DNA of 15,297 nt from Acanthaster planci (Eukaryota > Echinodermata > Asteroidea > Valvatida > Acanthasteridae). Positions 1-8,155 of the stretch are shown here, piece by piece. A program made the position numbers and the translations under genes. The stretch spans positions 80,494 through 95,790 of the forward strand of contig NW_019091773.1 of the NCBI RefSeq assembly GCF_001949145.1, in the 5' to 3' direction. The number at the start of each line of letters is the position of its first letter. The stretch's first letter is position 1. The notes under the pieces are model-generated. The model saw nothing but the letters and a program-made list of their open reading frames with translations, searched no databases and was not told where the DNA came from.

Positions 1-28
1 TAAATAAATTTTATTATCACACATACAA

Positions 29-284
29 ATTGTCTGTTTTAAAGCAGATGAGCTGTAAATTGTGGCAAAAATTATGCCGTAAAATTACATGAGTTCTCGA
101 AGCTACTGCAAGCACTTTTCCGTTATTTCAAAGAGATTGTTTTTTATCAGAAACAGATTGTCTGTTAAAAACAGATAAACTGTAAATTGCGTTGTGAATT
201 GTGCAGTAAAATTACAGGCATTCTCGAGACTCTGCTACAGGAACTTTTCTGTTTTTTTAAGGAGAAATTTTCTAACAGTGCAGG
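29..284. repeat. Diverged direct duplication, 128-bp period
   Basis: Two adjacent copies (29-156 and 157-284) both open with ATTGTCTGTT. They share CTGTAAATTG, GTAAAATTACA, a TTCTCGA block and an ACTTTTC block in the same order and spacing. The copies are visibly diverged, perhaps 70% identical by eye, so the duplication is old. No coding sense was found in either copy. The open frames at 187-502 simply run through the second copy and resemble no protein I know. Confidence 0.6.
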
Positions 285-782
285 CAAAAGATCTGGAAGC
301 AGCAGCACAGTCCAGATCATATCAATGTTCAACCGCAGGAGTTTGGGGACAATGGAAGAAATTGCCCAAACTAAATAACTGTAAATGCAAATGCAAATAC
401 AGTGTACCAGGAAATGCAATTCGATATAGTTCTGACAAATCATTCTTTTCATGTTCATGTTCATGTTTATTCAAAGAGATTATGCATTCAGGCAGCGTTT
501 GAGTGTTTTTTATTACTAGGAAAATGATATGCTCAGATTAAAATAATGAAAGCCCAGCAGGCAACCAACAGTGCTGCATAACCTCAATCAACCCTTCTTG
601 GCCTCACGACATATGTATGGAAAGCTACATGTAGTTAAATGACATTTATTATCAATTTCCTCATGCCACACACATGCATACTTGTTTTATGGTTTTCATG
701 ATTCCTAATTTCAAAAACCTAGGGTCCATAATATTGACATACAGGAAAAATATTTGATTGCCCTGTCATACATGATGTACTA
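285..782. other. Non-coding stretch with short simple repeats
   Basis: No gene is recognised. Short tandem motifs are present: TGCAAA-type repeats near 386-400 and TTCATG repeats near 446-467. The rest is AT-rich unique-looking sequence up to the TA flank of the next element. Confidence 0.5.
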
Positions 783-1544
783 CACTATTCAAAAGAATTA
801 AAGGAACAAAAGAACAGAATGCTTTTGTAATGGTCTATATGGGCTACTGTTAGAACAAGAGGCATTAAAGTTAGGTGAAAATCAGTGTAGAATCTAGATA
901 CTTAAGTTCTTAGACGGCGCTATTACAACTTAATTGTGCTGAGCCCTGTTTTCCTTAAAAAATTGGTGGCGCTCTTCGAAACCATGCCTATTCCAAAAGT
1001 TACATGAAGTCTCCATTTTGATGCAATAATGTTGGTGTATTTTTCACCTTTTTAGTCTGGCATGTTACCCAATCTGGGTGAGTAAACCCTTGTTAATAGT
1101 TCATTTTCACTTCTGTGTTAAAACTTTGAGGGATAAGTGTTTATTCTTACTGTATTTGTCTTCCAAAGTTTCATGTGTATTTTTCGATTATTTTCACATG
1201 GTCTGGACTATTCGTTAATGTTTTTACTGATTACTGTTGCGATTCTTTATTGTATTTCAGCATAAAGCCAAGTCAAAGCCAAAACCTAAAGCCTAAAGAC
1301 AAAGAACAGCAGAGAGAAATAGAAAGAAAGAACTGGAAAGAAATAAACCACGGCTTTATCAGCCAAGAGTAACACAGGAAATCAGCTTCACTTGTAATTT
1401 TAAAACCTAACCAGCTACCCCCCATTCTACACAATCATTCAGGTGTTGTCACATAACTTTAATGCCTCTTGTTCTAACGGTAGCCCATACAGACCATGAC
1501 AAAAACATTCTATTCTCTTGTTCCTTTAATTCATTTGTGTAGTG
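783..1544. mobile_element. Non-autonomous TA-flanked element with 91-bp inverted termini (Tc1/mariner-type MITE)
   Basis: The left terminus (783-873) and the reverse complement of the right terminus (1454-1544) match at 82 of 91 positions. Both begin CACTA and share GAATTAAAGGAACA. The dinucleotide TA flanks both ends (781-782 and 1545-1546), the target duplication expected for Tc1/mariner elements. Terminal homology continues weakly inward (TGTAGAAT near 886-893 and its complement near 1424-1431). The interior of about 580 bp has no transposase. Its longest open frame, 1175-1372, encodes a Lys/Gln-rich tail and matches nothing I know. The interior may be a captured fragment, since a splice-acceptor-like TTGTATTTCAG lies at about 1250-1260. 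Superfamily assignment is inferred from the TA flanks and terminal sequence style. Confidence 0.75.
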
Positions 1545-2337
1545 TATTTAGCCCCTTGAGGTGTGCAGCGACATGCAGTGATGGGGCTTAGGCACAGGCA
1601 TCCTATTTATGTCTACATGTAAATCTTAGCAATCAATGTCATTTTTCTGTTTACCCACAGCTTATTATGTGTATAAAATGTAATAACGTAATAAAATCAA
1701 GATTACAGTGCACATTTCGAGTAGGAACAACACAAAATCAGGGTTTACAACCCTTTGGTCAGTAACTACTAAGCATCTGGAAAACTTTTCATTGCTTTCC
1801 AAAGGAATAAGTAAATTGTACTTTTTACATACATTCTGCCAACCAGGACAATTGGCCATTCCATTATTGTAAAGGGTCCTAATTTTGTAAGATTCTTACT
1901 GTTCCTAATTAAGTTTTTGTTGTGAAAGGGTTAGCAACTTCAAACGGTGTACTCAACATATTTCTAACGATTCAGCTGAGTGCGTCATTCCATGCCGTAT
2001 TGTAAATGTTGGAATAAAACTCATCATGTTGCTACATGTATATTTCATGTACATCCCTAAATTTAATTTAGTGTTCTCAAATTTAACATTAAAATGAATA
2101 CACGTATGCTAATCAAAACAATAACGTGCATGATGTACATAAATCTGTTGCCCATACAGAGTTGGTGGGCCAGCACTAGGGAGAGGAGGAGGTCACAAAA
2201 GTGAATCACTAAACAGAGACGATTGCAGACCTCTGAAAGAATGCCACAGTTAAAGAATGTGAAGAGCAACAACAGGAAAAGGTAAAGATTCCACAACTTT
2301 GATGTGATTAGTATGCAGATAGTATAACATAGTTTGA
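1545..2337. other. Non-coding stretch, nothing recognised
   Basis: AT-rich sequence between the MITE and the foldback. Minus-strand open frames at 1665-1859 and 2063-2296 are short, hydrophobic and leucine-rich, as expected from chance frames in AT-rich DNA. No RNA gene or repeat family was recognised. Confidence 0.4.
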
Positions 2338-2466
2338 GGTTGGAAAGTCGATATTAGCTCCCCCTGGTATCTGAAGTTAAACTAGTTCCCAAGGCAAAAA
2401 TGAGGAACTAGTCTGTTAGCTGCTAATGCCAGGCATGCCAGGGGAGGCAATATCGACTGTGTAACC
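2338..2466. repeat. Nested foldback (two concentric inverted repeats), possible miniature element
   Basis: Outer arms 2338-2370 and 2435-2466 are imperfect inverted copies. Each reads GGTT, a variable block, GTCGATATT, then a CTCCCC(C)TGG core. Inside them is a second perfect 9-bp inverted pair, ACTAGTTCC (2381-2389) and GGAACTAGT (2404-2412), around a 14-nt loop. The 129-bp unit could therefore fold into a long interrupted hairpin. It has no coding capacity. It may be a small foldback or MITE-like element or a structured RNA; no target duplication is clear. Confidence 0.55.
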
Positions 2467-2938
2467 AAAATAAACAATATTCTATTTGTTTTACTTCACC
2501 TCATGCATATATTACATGTAAAACGAAACAAGGACATGTGTACATTTCCACAATATTTCCATTTCATTTTGGCATTCTCAACTCAAAATACCTGAATCCA
2601 CTCTGATTCATTTACACAAAGGAATGCAAATGAAACTGCAGCTCAGATCATTTCACAGGATTAATGGTGAATCATCTCATGGGCGACCCATGTGATAATC
2701 TATCTGCGCAACTGGCAAACAGTACAAGTAGCAGGTGATGGTGATAGAATTACCAATGAGATTTTGGTACAGTAATGTCCATTCCGGAAACAGTCTCTTT
2801 TGTGAGAAACTACACGTATTTTCCATGGTAACTGACAGAAGGTGATGTCACCACCTCACCTAAAGTCAAGTTTGACCAGGGTGCAGTACTGTGATTGGGC
2901 AAAGGAGTTTAGCACTGCTGCAAGGCTCGTGTCGTACA

Positions 2939-2952
2939 TACATGTACATGTC
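2939..2952. repeat. ACATGT-type palindrome, copy 1
   Basis: TACATGTACATGTC is a 13 of 14 match to the palindrome TACATGTACATGTA, which recurs at 4157, 9711 and 11150. Function unknown. Confidence 0.7.
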
Positions 2953-4156
2953 CTAATAACCAGGGAAGCACAGACAGTTTCTGCTGGTGTGAACTGCACC
3001 ATAATGATCAATTCTGTCCACATTCCCAAGAGACAATATTTGTTACAACTCAGTCAAATAATAACTTCCTAGATGTATCCACACACAGAGGGCAGAGAAT
3101 TATTCTGCAGGAATTTTATTAGTAAATCCTTCACCTCTGCCAGACCAAAAGATTTTCTTTTAACACTTGCAACATTTTTGTGTATATGACTCAACTTGTA
3201 GCTAATGGGGTATTTAGTGTATTGGTACAATGTATGTTATGTTTTTACTTTTCTATTTTGTTTTCCTTTTCTTTTATTCATTAAGGAGAGGGCAATCAAC
3301 AATGGAGATAACCATTACAGTGGAGGGAAGAAAAAGACAGCAGCTTAACAGAAGGCCGACCAATTGGCAGTAGTAATAGGCCCGTCCATTGGTTCAAAGC
3401 AAGTTAATGACAATGCCCTACCGAGTAGCTGTCATTGCTTATTACAAGCCAAGATTCAGTGGGATAGACGAGACAGGAATGGATTAAAGGCAGTGTCAAT
3501 CATGTGGGATCAAAACAGACATGATATAAGGGGTAAAGTTGCCTGATTCTTGCAAGGTGCAAAGCAGTAAAGAAGGATAATGCCAATACAGTTGAACATG
3601 TAAACAAAAGTCGCATGTGCGTAAGCAAAAACAGAAATGTCAAACGACAAGAGGCTTGAAATTATTAATTATGAGCCCAACCAGGGAGAAAGCTGTCCCC
3701 AATGGAAAAATGCAAAGAAATTGGCAAACAATAATGAACCAAACAATGAAAAAGCAGCCACACTGCAACAAAATAAAAAAAATAAAATGATTCAAACATG
3801 GAAAAAGTGGTGATTCTGAGCCCCAACTGTACTGTATACATGTATGTAAATCAGCCGCACAATGCCAACCGGAGCATGGTTGCTTGCAACAAATGTTCTG
3901 GCTGGTATCATTTGTTGATACATACCGGTAGATCTTGAGCCAGAAGGCAAGGATGAATCATTCATGGATAATGTTACGTTTTATTGCAGAATGAATGGTT
4001 GTAATTCAGGAAAACTTTCATTTTGATCAGCTTCAGACAGCACAAGTGACAATAATGAATTGGGCATAACTTCCGTACGACACAAAAACCAATTTCAGGT
4101 GAGTGAGTGAAACTCTCAGGAAACGAACGATGAAGATGAAAGACCAGGCGTAAAAA

Positions 4157-4170
4157 TACATGTACATGTA
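4157..4170. repeat. ACATGT-type palindrome, copy 2
   Basis: Perfect 14-bp palindrome TACATGTACATGTA, identical to the copies at 9711-9724 and 11150-11163. Confidence 0.75.
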
Positions 4171-4259
4171 AACAGCACAAACACAAAAAGTTTTTAGAAA
4201 TACCCTTGAAAAGAGCAGATGACAGTGAACATTACAATTGTAAGATTAAAAGTTCAAAG

Positions 4260-4306
4260 TTGAGGAGGACTAATAATCCTTCCTTGAGGAGGACTCCTAA
4301 TCCTTC
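4260..4306. repeat. Tandem 23-bp duplication at the left edge of the retroelement
   Basis: Two 23-bp copies, 4260-4282 and 4284-4306, each begin TTGAGGAGGACT and end AATCCTTC. They match at 21 of 23 positions. The second copy runs into the left arm of the adjacent 28-bp inverted repeat, so duplication and inversion are combined at one breakpoint. Confidence 0.75.
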
Positions 4307-4351
4307 ATGGGAGGCATCTGTACACAGATGCCTCCCATGAAGGATTAGGAG
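4294..4351. repeat. Perfect 28-bp inverted repeat with 2-nt spacer at the retroelement 5' junction
   Basis: Arm 4294-4321 is the exact reverse complement of arm 4324-4351, separated only by AC. The right arm is coding: it holds the first codons of the surviving RNase H domain, including its first catalytic Asp. The left arm is therefore an inverted copy of retroelement coding DNA placed head to head with it. This is a snap-back scar from truncated insertion or break repair, or an artefact of library construction or assembly. Confidence 0.85.
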
Positions 4352-4870
4352 CAGTACTCTACCAAGAACAGGACGGCAAGAAACAGGTTATTGGCTATGG
4401 ATCACGAACCTTGAGCCCTGCCGAAAGGAACTACCACCTACACTCTGGCAAGCTCGAGTTCTTGGCTTTGAAGTGGGCTGTTACTGAGCGATTACTTGTA
4501 CTACACACCCAGCTTCACCGTGTACACAGGCAATAAACCACTCACCTACATTCTCACCTCAGCCAAACTCAATGCAACAGGGCACCGATGGGTGGCAGAA
4601 CTTGCCGATTTTAACTTTAAGATCAAGTACCGCCCCGGACGAAACAATGCCGATGCTGATGTGCTGTCTCGACTCCCTTTGGATATTGATGAGTATATGA
4701 CCCAGTGTACCAGTGAGATTACCACTGATCACATCAGTGCTGCAACCCAGGCTATCACCGTGAGAGAGTCAGTCTTCTGTCCCTGGGTGACGGCAGTAAC
4801 GTGTGTGCCACATAACCCGGATGATGAGATGACTCCAATCAAGAAAGTCAGTAAGCCAGAGCTGAGGGCA
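4324..4870 (+). pseudogene. Ty3/gypsy RNase H domain, frameshifted
   Basis: RNase H degrades the RNA strand of the RNA/DNA hybrid during reverse transcription. The domain opens with TDAS (Asp codon 4327-4329), followed by GAVLYQ, YGSRTLSPAERNY and KLEFLALKWAV (Glu codon 4456-4458). The frame then changes between about 4484 and 4496. The continuing frame carries YYTPSFTVYT, GHRWVAEL and NNADADVLSRLP, the last with the final catalytic Asp. The third acidic position, normally TDN or TDH, is Gly here (GGC at 4529-4531), so catalysis would be lost even without the shift. The reading frame stays open into a linker of about 65 residues. Reverse transcriptase should precede this domain and is missing. 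Confidence 0.88.
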
Positions 4871-5211
4871 GCTCAGGAGCAGATGAAATTATTCGTCCTG
4901 TTCTCCATCATGTGAGTAATACATGTAGATGGCAACTGGGCAGATGTGACCGGATTGGACGACACCCAGACACCACTATTCTCCTTCGTGACTGGCACAA
5001 GCTCGGCAGAGACGAAGATGGGGTCTTATAACGCAGATCAGGTGGAAGGTGCCAGGTTGTTCTTCCTCGCAAGTATCACCGCCTGGTTTACAGAGAGCTG
5101 CATGAGGAGATGGGCCACCTAGGGGCTGAACGTGTCATACATCTGGCATGTGACCGTTTTTATTGGCCCCATTTGCAAATGGACATTGAACACTTCGTCA
5201 CAACCCCTCCG
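4871..5211 (+). pseudogene. Ty3/gypsy integrase N-terminal zinc module, broken
   Basis: After a frame change near 4885, a different frame shows IIRPVLHHVS, then LLRDWHKLGRDEDGVL, a nonsense TAA at 5028-5030, then [31 protein letters not shown] and [14 protein letters not shown]. The two His residues of the HHCC module (HEEMGH region) are present. The expected CxxC pair just after the EHFVT segment is absent: the sequence jumps near 5205 directly to the strand that precedes the integrase core. A deletion of roughly 50-60 bp is inferred from the family layout. The zinc site could not form. Confidence 0.8.
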
Positions 5212-5875
5212 TAGGATTGTTACGACGGCACCCTTTGAAGTTTTCTCCATCGATTTTGTCCACCTGGAGAAGAGCGTCGGGGGGGGGTATGAATACATTC
5301 TGGTGCTCGTTGACCACTTTACCCGGTTTGCACAAGCTGACCCGACAACTAATAAGTCTGGCCGGACTGCAGGTGACAGAATCTTTAATGATTATGTCCT
5401 CAGATTTGGATTCCCGCACAAACTGCATCATGATCAAGGGAGGGAGTTTGAAAATCAGCTATTTCAAAGGCTACAGAAGCTAAGCGGTATCACACCATCA
5501 CGAACAACTCCCTATCACCCCCAGGGCAATGGCCAGGTCGAGCGGTTCAGTCGTACGTTACTGGGAATGTTGCGGATCCTACCAGAAAAAGACAAGTCAC
5601 ACTGGAAGGAATCGGTGAACAAGATGGTCCACGCATATAACTGCACTCGTTCGGATGCAGTGGGTTTTTCACCTTTCTTCCTCCTGTATGGTCGACAACC
5701 GCGCCTACCCATTGACCTCGCCTTTGGCTTACACAAGAAGGTGGGATTTCCCCAAGATCACCAAAAGTACAACCAGCGTTGGAAGAAGCAAATGGCAGAA
5801 GCATACGAGTTGGCTCGGCAGAGTGCTGCAAAGTCTGCTGCTCGTGGTGAATCCAACCATGATCGAAAGGTGTCC
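5212..5875 (+). pseudogene. Ty3/gypsy integrase catalytic core (DDE intact)
   Basis: This domain inserts element cDNA into the host genome. It lies in an open frame that runs 5132-5899, where the first 26 or so residues are out of the original frame. SIDFVHLE supplies Asp at 5252-5254, [11 protein letters not shown] supplies Asp at 5432-5434, and [13 protein letters not shown] supplies Glu at 5540-5542. The D(59)D(35)E spacing is right for a retroelement integrase. [11 protein letters not shown] and [12 protein letters not shown] are typical of the family. A run of nine G at 5279-5287 stays in frame. The core itself is undamaged, but frames break on both sides, so no complete integrase could be made. 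Confidence 0.93.
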
Positions 5876-6250
5876 TCCAACCTGGTGACAGAGTCCTAGT
5901 GCGGAACCTCAATGAAACTGGAGGACCATGTAAGCTCCGAGCCCACTGGGAAAAAGAAGTCCATTCTGTGGTGAGGCAACTGGGTGACAACTTGCCTGTA
6001 TACGAATTGGTCCCCGTGAATGGAAGGGGAAGGAGACGGACCCTCCATAGAAACCTGTTGTTGCCATGCAACAATCTCATTGTGGAGGAAGAGACAGCAC
6101 CAAGGCAACCACCACCACGACCAGCCCCACGGACACAGAGCCAAGTTGTCCAGGACTCTCGACTCGGAGAGGACCACTCCAGTAGCTCCGTTGAGGAGTA
6201 TGTAGACTTCGTCCATACACCACAACAGCGGTCCTCCCATGAAGTGCCCC
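5876..6250 (+). pseudogene. Ty3/gypsy integrase C-terminal module and start of tail
   Basis: A frameshift between about 5865 and 5878 moves coding into a new frame, open to 6297. It reads [13 protein letters not shown], then KLRAHWEKEVHSVV and a YELVPVNG strand followed by RRTLHRNLLLPC. This matches the small beta-barrel module that follows the core in this gypsy group and helps bind DNA or chromatin. Beyond LLLPC the sequence becomes Pro/Ser/Glu-rich linker. The old frame ends at the stop 5897-5899 just after the shift. Confidence 0.85.
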
Positions 6251-6276
6251 CAGTCCCTGCCCCCAGTCCCTGCCCC
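6251..6276 (+). repeat. 13-bp tandem duplication that shifts the pol frame
   Basis: CAGTCCCTGCCCC occurs twice in tandem (6251-6263, 6264-6276). Thirteen is not a multiple of three. Counting across one copy only, the frame upstream (5899 onward) leads directly into the frame downstream (through 7132). This single duplication therefore accounts for the break between the integrase C-terminal module and the tail. Confidence 0.85.
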
Positions 6277-7132
6277 CAGGAGAGAACGGTACACTAAACC
6301 ACTCAACCATGAGACAGAGTTTATTCCAGCTGCAAACCAGAGGACAACACATAGAACTGATAGGCACTTTGCGGCAATGCGTCATACCGATGCCCCCTCG
6401 TCAGCAGACGCCCATTTTCCAGCCGACGCCCCCATCACTGCCAATGCTCCCACTACAGCCGACAGCCACCCTCCAGCCGGTGCCCTTGCACCAGCAGACA
6501 CCCCAGAACAAGCAAACACACCGGGACCAGCCAGTGCATTAGGACCAGGCGAGGCATCAGAACCAGCAAATGTACCAGTGCCAGACGATGCATCAGAACC
6601 AGCCAGTGCACCAGGACCAGCCAATGCATTAGAGCCAGCCAACGCAGTGGAACCAGCTCACGCGCCGGAACCCGCCGATCTACCAGGTCCAGACAATGCA
6701 CTGGAACTAGCCTCTTCATCAAGGCCAGCCCACGCACCGGGACCAGCCAACTCAGCCAGACCAGTCAATACACTGGGACCAGTTGCAACAGGACCAGGGA
6801 ACACCAGCAAGCCACCTGACGCTCTAGACCCTGCATTTACAAAGCACCGCAGCTACGCGACAAGGCATCGACAACCCCCACAGCCTTTGACCTATCGACA
6901 GTTAGGTGAGTCACAACAGCACCAAGGAGAGGTCAACACCATTGACTGGAGGAATGGCCCACCTTTTCAATACCCAATGTTGCCGTGGCCTCATCCCCTG
7001 ATGACAGGACCTGCACCCTGCACCATGTGGCCACAAAACTTGATGCCATGGGCTACCCCAATGACGACACCCGCTTGTAACTCTACTGGATGCAGATGCA
7101 ACCATGATAACTGTGGTCCCCGCCGTCAGTAA
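6277..7132 (+). pseudogene. Ty3/gypsy pol C-terminal tail with Pro/Ala hexapeptide repeats
   Basis: This frame is open from at least 6239 and continues the pol reading frame after the 13-bp duplication. It begins with a short basic/polar stretch, then about 25 hexapeptide units (6389-6838). It ends with a basic segment (SYATRHRQPPQPLTYRQLGE), which resembles the conserved end of related gypsy pol proteins, followed by Pro/Trp/Met-rich and Cys-containing sequence (CNSTGCRCNHDNCGP). The ATG at 6239 is probably not a real start. Open frames on the minus strand here (6382-6737) are shadows of the GC-rich repeat. The tail's function is unknown to me. Confidence 0.72.
6389..6838 (+). repeat. Coding 18-bp minisatellite (hexapeptide repeat)
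   Basis: About 25 consecutive 18-bp units encode a degenerate hexapeptide of the form [DNSHE]-A-[PLS]-x-P-A. Examples are NALEPA, HAPEPA, SAPGPA and NAVEPA. Every unit is in register with no frame loss over 450 bp. Units vary at positions 1, 3 and 4, so the array is old but its frame has been kept. Its GC and CCA richness contrasts sharply with the AT-rich flanks. Confidence 0.85.
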
Positions 7133-7291
7133 CATGCAAAGGCACCACACAAAGCAAAGACTTTGGGTTCCTCATGTTCAACAACATGTGGTGCTAATTA
7201 AGGGGACACTTGTTGAATTATTAGCATGGACTAATTGGTCACTTTTCCATTGTAGGCTTGCGTTGATGTTGAGGACAACATTAAATTTTCC

Positions 7292-7300
7292 TGGGGAGAG
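7292..7300 (+). other. Candidate purine tract next to the 3' LTR
   Basis: TGGGGAGAG immediately precedes a TGTAG start. In LTR retroelements a purine-rich tract beside the 3' LTR primes plus-strand DNA synthesis. It lies 160 bp past the end of the pol frame. It is short, so the call is tentative. Confidence 0.35.
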
Positions 7301-7693
7301 TGTAGAGGACCCATGCAAGATACACATAGAGGGTCCCTTCCTTTTTTGTTGTGGCCCAAGGTTCTACAGGCACCCCCTTATTTTTTTGTACCCTCACAAC
7401 TGTTTATTTGGTGCCACATATAAACCACTGTTGTATGTGTAAGCTTTCTCTAAGCAGGAAACAGTCACAGACTTTCAAGTAAAAGATGATGCAACTTCCT
7501 GTCAGGCACTGGGAGGTTGGTGTGGGAGCCTTTGTTCTGGGGCCATTCTATCCCCAGACTTCAAGGAGTGCAGAACATTGACCCTACACCAAGCTCAACC
7601 AGTGTCTGATTGCTTTCATTCTTTACAGAATACTGGAGATAGATTAATGTACACCCCTGGGTAACTTTTAGCGGGTTTACTCCGGGTGTAACA
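7301..7693 (+). repeat. Candidate 3' LTR
   Basis: The 393-bp segment starts TGTAG directly after a purine tract and ends GTGTAACA, giving the TG...CA form with short TGT/ACA inverted ends. TATAAA at 7419-7424 sits where an LTR promoter could be. No 5' LTR survives to confirm length or identity and no target duplication can be checked, because the left end was lost at the snap-back junction. Confidence 0.35.
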
Positions 7694-7759
7694 ATATGGA
7701 TGAGGGCAAAGTTTCCATTCTGGTTTTTCTTGATCAAAATCTAATTGATTTTAACTATG

Positions 7760-7915
7760 GTACATGTAGGTCTTATTTATTTCTTATTTATTTATTTATT
7801 CATTTAGATATGTATTTCTTTATTTATACTTATACTGATATACAGCCCCTGGGAGCAGCTTGATGGATTGGGTGCTTTATAAATGTCAATTATTATTATT
7901 ATTATTTTAAAATAT
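7760..7915 (+). repeat. Simple repeats and LINE/SINE-like 3' tail
   Basis: A TTTA-rich tract (about 7767-7831) is followed by GGGTGCTTTATAAATGTCAA and then (TTA)n up to about 7907. The pattern of a G-rich GCTTTATAAAT motif running into ATT repeats is what I know from 3' ends of some non-LTR retroposons and the SINEs they mobilise. The body of such an element is not evident upstream. Confidence 0.45.
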
Positions 7916-7933
7916 TGAAAATTTTCAAATAAG

Positions 7934-8095
7934 TCTCACTCAGATAGTAGCAGTGAAACGTTACAGGACTTAATCCCGGAAAAAGTTCTGTCAGAAATGT
8001 GTAGTAAGAGGAACATAAATCTCACCAATATAAACGCGGAAAAACATTCAGACCAATCAGGCCACCTCCCTTCCAAAAATGTCACTTTTACATAA
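7934..8095 (+). other. Exon-like open stretch, unrecognised
   Basis: An open run of 53 codons ending at TAA 8093-8095 encodes a polar Ser/Glu/Asp/Lys-rich peptide beginning SHSDSSSETLQDL. It has no ATG and matches nothing I know. It is longer than most chance frames in this AT-rich DNA and has protein-like composition, but could still be chance. The preceding AATAAG could serve as a weak splice acceptor. Confidence 0.2.
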
Positions 8096-8155
8096 AGAAT
8101 ACTACATGGATGCTGCATGTGCATTTTCTGTTATTCACTTTCAATTTGCTTCCAG

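Larger units (their letters stand above)
2467..4259. other. Long non-coding stretch, no supported gene
   Basis: No protein family was recognised in either strand. Plus-strand open frames at 2842-3072 and 3364-3546 lack a recognisable domain. A strong pyrimidine tract ends in ATTCATTAAG at about 3285, followed by about 20 open codons ending in TAA; this could be a terminal exon but nothing confirms it. A-rich stretches (3769-3786) and two ACATGT palindromes are present. Confidence 0.4.
4324..7693 (+). mobile_element. Decayed, 5'-truncated Ty3/gypsy LTR retrotransposon
   Basis: The surviving order is RNase H, integrase zinc module, integrase core, integrase C-terminal module, Pro/Ala-rich tail, then a possible purine tract and 3' LTR. 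This is the pol order of Ty3/gypsy (Metaviridae-like) elements. Gag, protease and reverse transcriptase are absent upstream of the snap-back junction. The pol frame is broken by at least four shifts, one nonsense codon and a small deletion. The right end is uncertain because no second LTR is present for comparison. The conserved wording of the RNase H and integrase segments resembles gypsy copies abundant in marine invertebrate genomes. Confidence 0.9.

Noticed and set aside
165-502. Three overlapping short frames in the second 128-bp repeat
   Set aside because: None has a counterpart in the first repeat copy or any motif, so they are treated as chance.
783-787. CACTA terminus suggesting a CACTA/EnSpm element
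   Set aside because: No matching 3-bp target duplication flanks the CACTA ends, whereas TA is present on both sides, fitting Tc1/mariner better.
3285-3350. Pyrimidine tract, AAG acceptor and about 20 open codons ending in TAA, resembling a terminal exon
   Set aside because: Too short to support without an upstream exon or transcript evidence. The acceptor is AAG rather than the favoured CAG or TAG.
6382-6737. Long minus-strand open frames rich in Gly/Ala/Ser or Leu/Val opposite the retroelement tail
   Set aside because: They are complements of the in-register 18-bp coding repeat on the plus strand and carry no domain.
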